This document shows positions 23,001-35,000 of a DNA stretch of 64,000 nt, one piece after another. Made by a program: the position numbers and the translations under genes. Origin of the DNA: Trichostrongylus colubriformis (taxonomy: Eukaryota; Nematoda; Chromadorea; Rhabditida; Trichostrongylidae); the NCBI GenBank assembly GCA_963978905.1, contig OZ022257.1:55322873-55386872 (forward strand), written 5' to 3'. How positions within the stretch are numbered: the stretch's first letter is position 1; the number at the start of each line of letters is the position of its first letter. The notes beneath the pieces are model-generated. The model saw only the letters and a list, made by a program, of their open reading frames with translations, made no database searches and was not told where the DNA came from.

Positions 23001-26000
23001 GAAAGTCAACAGAAGGATAGCAGAACCAAAGATTGAAGCCTATTATGAACAGAAAGTCAACCCACATAGTTGAATGGTTCACCTACCGGTTGAAAACAGG
23101 TAGAATCTATGCTCTGAAACTATGGAACAATTGATGTTTAATAGAAAATCGAATCCGAATTTCAAATTCGAATTCGAAGAAATGTATAGAAACGATACGT
23201 ACCCCTCTTTTCTCTTTGTACTGAGCAACCAGACTGTGCACTTGTTCACTGAGGCTTTTTGTGGGAGGTTTTCCTTTTTTCGGTTTTCGGCGTGTACAGT
23301 AATTCACTACCTGAAATCAATAATGTTAGTCATTAACTCCCAGTTAGATCAGCTCGTGTGACGGTTTCGAAGATTTTTACTCATATGACGTCTTGAGCAT
23401 ACGCCATATCCGAGACTTTTACTTACGCAATGATTGATAGACAGTTATAATATGCACTTGTCTTTGGTTCAGCTGCTGTGTGTGAACAACATATCTGGAC
23501 GGCAGTTGATTTTATGGTGCACATGTAAATATGTAAACATGCATCGCTTCCTGTCACTTTGTTACTTTATCCCTCTTTGAGAGTACTAAAAGCGTTTTGC
23601 TCCCCGTTCAGGTTGATGCCCAGAGAGAGAGAGAGAGAGTACAATGACGATTTGGGCTACCCATAACCACTTGCACCACAAAGCATAGTTTATCTTGTGT
23701 TTACAGAGATGGGCGGAGTCATAACAGCGTTTGCGCAATCCCTACTGGTTAACTCTTCCCTGCAGACAGGAACATGATGAACACCAGCCCCCACTGCCGT
23801 CAAACTTTTAGGTTAAACAAATTGTAGACATACATGCTACGGCAATTGCTAGTGGATAACGTGGTAAGGATACTCACCGTAAACTCTATCATTGCAGAAA
23901 ACACAAAAGCCATACAGGCACCCATCCATACATCTATAGCCTTCACATAAGACGCCTGAAAAGCAATTTCATGAAGAAGAATAGGCACATCAACATGGGG
24001 TGAATACGAAAATTCCACCTATAAATATACCCAACAAGGCTTTCTAAAAGTAAAATTAACGTAAGGTTGCGAATGGAGCGCCCGGATGGCTGTCCGGGTA
24101 TCAATCAAAAACTGTGCCCATCAACCTCGAGTGCTCTAAGCACAGCCCAGTCACTAACTTGATTTTTCGATCTTACCTGTGGTAATGCCATACGTGCTGC
24201 ACTGCTCTGAGTTGCCAATGTCAACAAAGTTGTAATCGACAGCGACACCTTAATTTATAAAGTCCGTCACCGTAACTGTGTCTGTGTAGTGCTTGAGGTT
24301 CGGTTCGACATGGAAAAATTGATCAAACTGCTTTTTATTAACCTACCGGCTGGGCTAGCGCACACTACTGCGCGCGTCACATCATGTGCATCAGTGGGTC
24401 GATTGGAATTGCTTTTTTTCTATGAATTTGCTCAGTTCCGCCCAGCGTGCGTGGAGCTTAAACTAGTTGATATGTGCTTCTCACTTTTCGTCCCATGACC
24501 TACCAATCCCAAACTTGTCCCGATCTCCACAGGTTGTTTTTCATGTAAGTTCAAACCGCTTACCGCCACAGATGTTCCGCCCACTTGTCCAGGTCTCTTT
24601 CATGACATTCAGAAACTCATTTCTGACCTAAACCCATCTTTCCTCCCACGTCTGTGGCATATTAGGACTCAATTAACAATTTTCAGCCCGAAAACGAAAC
24701 ATTTCAGGAACGCTCCGCCCACCTAGGGCGGAGCTTAGCGTGGCCCATGGCTCCTTACGTATTGTACCATGCTCTACCCATCCCAAACTTGTCCTATCTC
24801 CACAGGTCGTTTTTCTCAGAATACCTAATTTTGGGACAGACGGACGGAGATAGAAACAGTCTCTTCCTGGAAGCCGCTTAAACAAATCAGTTGAGGATGC
24901 GGTGAGAACAGAGCAACCTTGCGACTGAAAGAGAGGATGCAGTGAGAACAGAGCAACCTCACCCTGCCTGGTACAGCCTCGACGTCCAACCAAAATGAGA
25001 ACCATGAAATCACGACGATCAAAGCTGTGGGAACATATGACTGAAAAAGATTGATTATTTGGTACAGAAATCCAGGAAAGCGAAGTTATCATCCATCCTT
25101 TCAATAAACAAATTGAGATGTGGAAAACCCCACTTTCACCCAATACGGAAGGTCCCCAATCTTTTTCCTCGGCTCAATATTTGTATATCTCACAGTAAAT
25201 ACCTAGATGTCGAAGGGACTTGCGAGCGGCTGCAAATGCAGAAGTTGTGCCGATGGCTCCGCTGATGCGACGCCGCACGCGATTTTCAACATAACGGTAC
25301 ACACCCCTGATTTCGTAACGACAGAGGGAAGGAGGGACAGATAGACGAAGTGTTTTGTATATGGCACGGAACATATCTGACAACGCTGGAAGTCGACTGT
25401 GGCTTTCCCTCTCATGTTTTCGTTTATTTCTTGTTTTTCTCAGGAGCAGGAGAAGGAGTGCAAACTGAAGGGGGGGGGGGGGAGAAGAGGAACATCAATT
25501 ATTAAGTCTTTTGCAATCGCTCACCTGTATGATGTGATGCATAATTTCACGGTCGACGTGAAATTCCGCCAGTGCACATGCCCATACTCCTAAAAAAATA
25601 AAACAAAAGGGGTTAATCGAAAGAGTGAGGCACCAGTACAACGAACACAAAAAAATCGAAGGAGCGAATCGATTAAAAACGGCATTTGTCATTCTTAATC
25701 GCTTTGCGACGAAGGAGCAGCTATTATTCGAAAATATTCGACAATAGCGTCCGAGACCTAATAAAATTATGATAACAAGTGAGACACGTAGCATAGTTGT
25801 AGCATTGGCTTGTCGGTCAGCGAAAGCGCAACCAGTATAAACGGTCGAAGCGACTAGATATAATTCGCCAAAACTGAAATCTGCTAATACCTGTTGCATA
25901 GGTGTCATTGCGTATTGAATGTTGTATAGCCCGTAATCGCATATCAGGCATACGAATCTCCGAGTTCACCTCGATCGGCTGCCTACCGTTCCATCGTATT

Positions 26001-29000
26001 ACAATCTGATCGGTATCATAGGCATCTGTAAGAGAATGTTGATTTTTTGCAATATATGTGCATTTGATTTCCTTCATTTGACGAGAGCGTTCACGGTAGT
26101 GCTCGTGGCTCGGGTGTGCGACAGGACACTATAATCAGGGCACCGATTACGCTGTTATCTTCACCGCGCGCAACAAATATTTTGCTGGTCCCATGTGATT
26201 TGGCCATGCACTAAGGGACGGCCGCGGTTTCGTCGCGTGACCTGTCCCAATTCGAGTGTCCTGTCGTACACCTCTCCTGCTTTCACGCCACTAAAACGGG
26301 AGAAAGAAGCAGTTGGCTCCACAGGCATGTAGTACAGACCGGGACATCGCGCGAATTCCATGTCGTGCCACTGGAAGCACATTTTTTGAGAACTGGTATG
26401 AATGAATCACTCGTGGATCCCTATCCCTCGCCGCGTGTACCGCGTGCGACGAACGGCAATTTTCGTGAACTGGCTTTGCAAATATTATACATCGACTGTT
26501 TTCATTATTTGGAAATGCAGTTTCGCTTCAATTTTGGTTTATTTCTAGTGCAGAATTTTACAAATATATATCGACTTACAACTAAGGATGCGAAGAGAAC
26601 AACTCTGTGAATCAAGTGGATATCGTGCCAGGTTCTGCATACAGAGCACGGTCAATGAGATCCTGAAAAAGCTGATAAGAGTCGCTGGACTTTAGTGGAA
26701 AAAGCCGCTGATCAAGAAGCCTAGCGAAAGAGGAATTTCGAAAGCAGCATCCATCACTTTCCTTTCCCTATGGTGATGGAAGGACTTGCTTTCACACATC
26801 TGTATCTTTAAGCACCCACGGAGCACATTAGTCCCCACTGTCGTGACTTACCATCCGATCTCGAGTAAAAGTGCTCAAACGCCAAGCTGGGTGAAGCCCC
26901 GCAGCACACGCCCGCTCCTCACTCGTTCAAGCAAAGCCCGCCGAGTATACAGTGCGTTTCATAATTATAAGGTCACCCCTAAATTTCAGGTTTTTTCGAC
27001 AACACTCCATTGAGGAATCTTTTCAGTGTCATAGACGGATTCCTCATCTGAAATAACCCCCGTGTCCGATTTTTGGTAGCAGTCTTGTTTGCCTCATCTT
27101 TTTAGGAGTATTTTTTGCTTTTTTGCACCGTTTCATAATTATAAGGTCACCCTGAAAAAAGAAAATAGTGAAGGCCCCGGCAGATCTGTGATGGTAGATT
27201 TGTCTTCCAAATACATCTTCGAGATACATATTCAATCGTCTTGTGGCTAGCTACTATGTTCCGAGAGAAAAGCCCAGATTTGGGATCCTTGTGATGCTAG
27301 ACTCAGTTTGAGGGCCATTCCGAAAAAAATCGGAAGATTCCTGTGCTCAGTTAGATGGCATTCGAGAGATTCGGTGTCCTCAGATGTTTTTCAGGCTCTG
27401 GACTCCCACGTGAGATTATTATCATTAACGAGGAAGGGATTGTGGGGGCCACTTCCTACAGCACCTCCTCCATGGACCAGATTTGTTTGGAGTTAAACCA
27501 ATTTTAGTCTGGATGCGCAGCGTGTACAGCAGCGAGGAAGAGCAGAAACATCACTCAAGAAATAATAGAGTAGTTTCCGAGGCCTATAGCACACCATAAG
27601 GCGGAACGACTTCATTTCCTAAAGCTGTTCTTGAGCACGGATTGAACGAAGCTGAATGTGCATAGCAGTTACACCCTGCACGCGAATAATTCCATCCAAA
27701 TTGTACTTTTGAGTCTGAAAATACTTTATTTGTATGGTGCTGACGGGTAGAGGTAGTACTAGCTTGGTCTGAGAAGTGCGCCGATCTAGCGGAGCCTTAG
27801 CAATTTTTGTGGGAGAAGAGTGATGGCTTAAGTGGTTTTCGGCAATGAGGTTGCATTGAACCTTCCCTTCGAAACCTGCAGACTGGACTCCAGAGACTGC
27901 TAGAAGATCTTACGAAGAAATCAGTTGCCTTTTGGAGCCGACCGGCTCTTCATAATTGCGTCTAACAGCATGACAAGGCTGTTGTTCACGTAGGTTATTC
28001 AGCTGAATCGTGGTTAAAGTTCCGAAATGCGGACCTTCAGCCATAGATAACATGTAGTCTTGGTCTCAGCTCTATTGGGGAGATCTGGAAAACATCGCCG
28101 CAAAAATATTTACCCCAATAATTGCCAATTCTAGGAAGCAAAGCTGCTGAAACAGGTAATTGTTGAAGACTGGAACAATATCTAAGGTAAGGCTCTTCGA
28201 AATATCGTTTGCACTAACCCAAACGGCTAGTCAATATCGGTCTTAAACAGGAGGGATCCATAGATCATGAGCTCCTTCGCATGCGTTGTTAACTCTAGCA
28301 AATCTTCTCTTTCTTCGGGGTGACCTTATAATTATGAAACGGCACAAAAATCAGAAAATATTCATAGAAATATCGGGATAAAAGGTAATGTCATCAAAAC
28401 TAGTATGGAAGGGTTTTTTGTGATAAGGAATTCGTAAAAAATACTCAAAAAATTTTTTGGTTGGCTGTGTGTTCTGAAAACCGAAAATTTGGGGGTGACC
28501 TTATAATTATGAAACGCACTGTAGAAGGCTCGAGTAGACTTGGTCTCATGAGTCTCCTTATCATGCTCTGCGCGCCAAAGCGCACTTCAGTTCGTCTCAT
28601 GTCGTTCTGAAGGAGCAGTCGCTACTCGCTCATCTTCTATCATCAGTATGCAACCAACATCTGACAGCGTTCTTGACCAACTCACGTCTATATATTATTC
28701 TTCAATAGTTTATATATATATTCCCAGCACCTTCGCCGAGATACCCTACTAGAAGGTTTTTTCTCTATTTGATTGTGAAGTCCTTAGCACATTTCCACTT
28801 TCTCGTAGTGCCAATCAACAGTAAAGTAACTTACTCGTCTTTATCCATTGTAATTATTTGTCGCTTCTCACAGTTAATCATTCATAGTTACGCGGCACAC
28901 GGTTAGGCCGCGGTCATACTTAACGTGTCTGCGGCAGGGCGTGGCCGCGTATCTTGCGTCTCCACACTGCCTCGTTGCCTGCGTCATCTCTGCACCTCCC

Positions 29001-32000
29001 CCGTGCCACTCTCTCTCACAGGCAGCGAGAGAGAGTGGCACGGGGGAGGTGCAGAGATGACGCAGGCAACGAGGCAGTGTGGAGACGCAAGATACGCGGC
29101 CACGCCCTGCCAAAGACACGTAAAGTATGACCGCGGCCTTACGTTTCGTATCGCTCGCCGCTTGTATCACATCGGTTTCTGGTCCTACTACTTGAATCGC
29201 ACGAGACGCATCGATACTAGGCATCGTAGAGGTAACTAATCAATACATCTCACACGCGCCGCAGCCGCACGCATAGTCAGTAGGTAAGAAAGGCCTAAGC
29301 GAGCCGCGTGACAGCAGGCATCAAACACCACAGGTTAGGAGCATTCTCTGAAGGAGCGCAGATATTTCTTCTCTTGGTGTGTGGGCAGCAGGGACCCCAC
29401 GTTTCCGTCGCGACCCGTAAGAACCATCGATCGTATTCCCTCATACGAATAACAATACCCTCAAAGAATTCATCCACAACTTAGTACTTTGTAAGGATTG
29501 ATCCTTACTTCAAGAAACTCCCGTTGTGCAGCTATGCTGAGGTGCCGAACAAAGAAACAGGAAGTTCTGATTCGTTTTGTGTCGTTCCTCACCCAAACTG
29601 GCGTTTAATTGGATTGACGTCGAAGTAAATCCAGTTCCGCTCTATCATACACTCCGTCATAATTCAGTCATCTGTGAGTGTACCTCATAGGGATCAACAC
29701 TGAAGACATGAGACTCCAGGAGACCCAATCTTTATCTAGTGAAAGAGATATGGAGAGGAGCAGTAATGGTTAAAAATATACGCGGTTTGAATTTTAACCA
29801 TAACCTTGGTCGACGCTAACATAACTCACTCAATTTCTGTTTCTAGTGTGCGTGAAAGCAGTTGTTATTCACGGGAATAAAGTAACGGGTCATTCCATAA
29901 GTAATGTCGTTTTTTTTTCAAACAAAAATTTTCTTATAGGGGCACAAGCTTGTGCAGCATTATTATATTTTATGGTTTCGGAAGACCATGGTGGAGCCAA
30001 TGAATTAAGTTGGGGCTGAATACGAGACACATGGTTGATCGATTTTTGCGCGGTGAAAGACACTGTTTTAATTTCCGATTTGTCAATTTTGTCGACTAAA
30101 CCATACACTTCGCAATCATGGAAATCACCCCCTACAAGACAGGCACAGAAACTGAACATGTCATTTTAAAAGCAAAAAATCTCCTCCAAGTGATGTCTGA
30201 CTCACTGCGCAAACTTACTATTTTCAGAAAATTTTTTTTCTGGAAAAAAGCGAAATTATTATACTTTTGGAATAACCCAATATCTCAGCTGAGTAGCGTG
30301 TAGCGAATAGGAGTACGATACACACTTCAGGATGGAGGCTTTTCAATTGAAAACTGAGAAAGTGAGAACCTTTGAAAAGAAAAATTAGTTAGCCATAAAA
30401 AGGGGCGGAGGTGGTGTAGTGACAGATGGCGCGCACCCCACTCTCATGGTGCGGAGATCAAATCCCGCACCAACGCCCGCCCAGGCCAACCAAGCCTTCC
30501 ATCCCTCCGGGATCGGTAAATTGGTACCAGACTCGTCTGGGAGGATAAAAGCACTGACTTGTACATCGGCTGGCCACCGCAAGTCATTGTATAGGCCGCA
30601 TCACATTCACCAGCCATTACGATTCTGAATGGAACTAGAATGTGCGGCGCATCCCACAGGAGGGATTGATTAACGCCAAAAACTTTATCCTTTATCCTTT
30701 AAAAAGCTTTTAACTCAACTGAATGAGCATGTGAGCAGTTAGTGATAAGAAAGGCTCTAATTTTGTTACACGTCCATCAAGAAAGCACTTCACAGCACTG
30801 AGGCACGAAGTTGGTCATTTTTCAGTGTGCTTAGTTGGATAAATATTCCAATCTCCACCCTACACTCTACCCAGCTGTGTCGGCTGAAATCATAGTCAAA
30901 GTACGAAACTGCATATATTTTCTTTACTACATAGTCTAAGCGGTGGGCAAATGCTAGAGGCATCATCTTGTATTATCTTAGAGTCATACACTGGTCAAAC
31001 AAGTCTTTTCATTCCCCTAAAAATATAGGGGAATTGAATAATATGTAAATATTGAATATGGTGAATGTGTAAATTCATCTACGTGCGATTTTAATCAAGA
31101 ACGAAGTACATGACGCAATCCAGAAAGTTTGTCGCTGTCAAGAGCCTTTCGGGTTTTTCTTGGAATGAGCGTCGTTACTCACCGACAATCGTACCACACG
31201 GTTCCATTCGGATAAATCCACACAAGGAAATTGGGCTGTGTGACAGTATGAAATGCAGCGGTTCGTGCGTTGGCGAAATAAATGTCCGGATGCCAAATCA
31301 GCTTGAATAGTAGTGGGTCCTGTAAGGAACAGTGACTTCACAATGGGGTGATTTTTTTAAAATAACTTCACTTAAGAATAATAGTGAAACCGCCTCATTC
31401 GAAGAAGTGTCTCTTCAACATTTCAAATACATTAGTAAATTTAGAAAAATCCAGTAGCTTTTGATCTACCCGTACAGAAGGATAAACGGAATAAGTAAAC
31501 AAATAAACTACGAATCAACAAATGTGTAAATAAGGTGGAGTGAAGTGCCTACATGAATAAAATTCTCTCAGCTTGCAAAATTGCACGGCGCCGAGCTAAT
31601 CAATAAGAATTTTCGAAGAATTAAGAATGGACAATGATTGTATCTATCAAAATCGTCGATAAAATATAAATAATAGCGAAATGGCTCTACATAGGTGTTC
31701 TGGGAGTAGATCAAATTACCAATATATCCACAACAGCATCAATTCTCACCTTCAATAGAATTCGTTTTGTGCCGTTGTGTGACAATCGTGGATCTTCCCA
31801 TTTCTCTTGAAAGTAAATATCCACTTGAAAATCCTGGAATTGTCTCATTTTTCTCATTTCAGAAATATGCTACTCATCATTGAATGAACTACTATTTCCG
31901 TTTCAAATGAATGAAAATTAAATTATCTCAACAGTATTTTGTTTTTATCGCCGCTAAAACATTGCCTCTCTTTCGAAATTTTTATTCTATTTTCATTACA

Positions 32001-35000
32001 GGGTAATTCCCTCTCAGCTTGATTTCGTTAGCTGTCGAAATGAAAATTTTTGCTGTCGAAATGAAAATAAAAAAAATTTAATAAATGGCTTTTTGTCGAA
32101 AATATTTTCGGATCCTAGAGTAGGTATGTAGGTAATTTATCGTAATATTAGTAGATTATCCATACTTTTATTTTTTTTTATCTACTAATGACAGAAAACA
32201 CGATCCGATCCGACATAAGAATAATTTATTGCAGCAATATTGCAATGCTGCGGCCATTTCTAGTTATCAGAAACCCGCTGACTGGTGGCCTCTAAGCCGA
32301 AGAAGGACAAGTGCATGGCGCTTCCTGGAGGGATTGGCTTACGTCGAGCTCTTTGAGATTTACGTTACCGCTCGGGAGGAGACAACGAGAGCCTTTCTTT
32401 CCACGACAATCTTTCTCCGCAGCAAAAAAGAGCTAATATAATGCTGTTAATACTATGAAGTAAAAGGATAAAGTTTCTGGCGGTAATCAATCCCTTCCTG
32501 GGATGCGCCGCGCATTCTAATAGTTCCATTCAAAATCGTGTTGACAGACGAATGCTATTCGGCTTTACAAGACTTACGATTCCAGCTGCTGTACAGGTCA
32601 GTGCTTTTATCTTCCCGGCCGAGTCTGGTACCAATTCATTTACCGGGGAGGGCTGGAAGGCTCGGCTGGCTCGGGCAATTATTTTTGCGGAACTTCATCC
32701 CCGCACCATAGGAGTGGGGTGCTTGCTACCTGTTGCTGCATCAACTCCGCTTTCATTTCCTACATACGGTAAAGTACTCAGAAGGCACATTCCGCTGATG
32801 GGTGGAGTAACACTTGACTCTCCATTGGTTGTCGATGGCTGGGAGGCGGTCTCTCCACGCCCTATTGTCTGCAGTAGGACGTGGTCGATCCACCCCCGGC
32901 GCCCGACAACCAATGGAGAGTCAACCGTTCTCCACCCACTAGCGAGCGCGGAATGTGCCTTCAATGGGCGTTTTTGATTTACGGTGCTATACCTACGATC
33001 CATACAACTTCAACTACAGTTATCTTCAAAATAATATGGTGAAATCAGGTCAAGCTGGCCTGGACCAGTTGAATTCCACGCAGGGACAATCATTGCCTCA
33101 CAGTGAAACCCTGCAGCTTCTCCGCTGACGTTGTGTGACGGAAGAGGAGGTTCTGGAAGGGGAACTGCATGTAATTTTAACGCATTTTTGCTGTACGGCA
33201 AACATTACAGCAGTTTTATTGCGCCACAGCTAGTCCCTCAAGTAGCCGCCGGGCTAAGTAGAAGTATTCGCAACCGCCCATCCCTAAGGGTCCGTTTGAT
33301 GAACAGGACCTTATGACTCCGGATGCCCGGAGATTGAAGAACGTTTTTGGCGACTATTACTCCTCTGCGACTGAAGTGTCTTATTTTAGGTAGCAAATAT
33401 ATTTCTTGAGATTATTCCATATTGTTAATATAATGAAAAAATAGCATTTGTATAAGCCTCCAGGCTAAAATAATAGTATTTTGATAGTCTTATCTCTGAT
33501 TCGAAGGTGCTACGTGCTGCCTGCACTAAGCCTGCGTTGCACTAGTTCCCTAATTTTCAATCACATAATTGTCCCAGTCTTTTGAGACATGAATGGTGCA
33601 CTTATATGGAAGCGGCGCCCTGACAGTCAGGGATCTGAGTCCCCAGGCCCACCAGTTTGTGCATTCAATGTCAACAGCTTACACATCCCCTTTGGTATCA
33701 AGGGCGACCTCTGTAAATTACTGTCGTAGCTGCAAGCATATCGGAATGTTTCCTTCACTCAGACTGCAAGGCGCAGCGGACTGAGTTCGGACTGTCGGTA
33801 ACTCATAATCGATAATCCTTGTATCTTCAGAGCTGGTCTTCCTTACTATTATTCATTTATCATGCGCTCAAGGCAGTCCATCGGTAAAAGAGAACAATAA
33901 CTGTTAGCATAACTACAAATTGAACATTTCAGAAAATCAAATAAAAAAGTTAAGCCCTGTTCAAGATCTCGTGCACTGACCAGCGCGTTACATCTATGTA
34001 GATGGTAATACACAAGTGTGTAACAAAACGGTCTCACTAGATGGCAATACAATGCCGGCGCTCGAAAATAGGATACTAAATGAAAGAAAAAGTGGAGTCA
34101 ACCTGGCCAACGCGACTAACCAAAGTTATTCCTGGGCGGCCAAAATAGGTGCATCTTTGTGCTAAACAGGTGCATACCTCGGGCGTAATAGCCAGGCCCA
34201 GGCGGAACAAGGAGCTCCTTGCCACCTGTTGACCCCACAAGAAAAATAGATACAGAATATAAAAAGAAAGAAAGGAAGAAAGAGGCGCTATGATCCGGGT
34301 ATTAGTGAGGTACAGATAGCAAGAAAAGAGTGAAGCATTTAATCTTTTGACTGCCTCAGTAGTAGTAGGGCGACCATGACGCCTAGCATTGACCCTCATT
34401 ATCATGGCCAACTAATTCCAAACTCGAATCATCACGTCCCGCTTGAAAATGGCATGGTGAGAAAAAGAGCTCCATTCTGTCAGCGGTTAAGAATCATTTT
34501 GAAGGCTCTCATCGGTCAACGTCCTTCGGGCCACGAGGTTCCGACAATCGCAGATCGATGTCTGATTGACATGGGTTGTCAAAAGTGGTTGAGCGCCTGA
34601 GCAAGTAGATCCCACATGCGTTACAGCGTGCATATGAGCACAAAAAAAGCTACTCAGTAGGTGCCAAGTTTTAGGGATTAAGCCATGCATTCGTTCTCTG
34701 CTTGTATAATACACAGTTGTGATGCTCACATGGACGGGAATTCTGATCTGAGGGTGCCACCTGATACATGGTAGAAGCCACAATTTTTGTTGTATGTAAC
34801 AAAATGCTATTACGAAACTGACTTCACTGGGATCCGAAGCCAAATTAATAGGGAAGGAAGCCATTCTATGATATGATTAAAAGCCATTCTAGATTGTTAG
34901 TTGAATAAACGAACAAATAAGTTAACAAAAAAATAAATAAATAAGTGGAAAGTAAGAGGTAGATAAATAAAAAATAAATAAGTGTTGACTGCCAGCCAGT

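Noticed and set aside
24673..25143. Minus-strand 156-aa open frame over the TM1 region
   Set aside because: It is in a different frame from the conserved TM1 exon (24963-25040) and has no family motif.
25495..25908. Minus-strand 137-aa open frame
   Set aside because: It runs through an intron between two real channel exons (25525-25589 and 25891-26025). Only the exon parts are coding.
30402..30490. Possible tRNA gene
   Set aside because: A- and B-box-like motifs are present, but there is no cloverleaf. The unit has a SINE body and tail and a second copy nearby.
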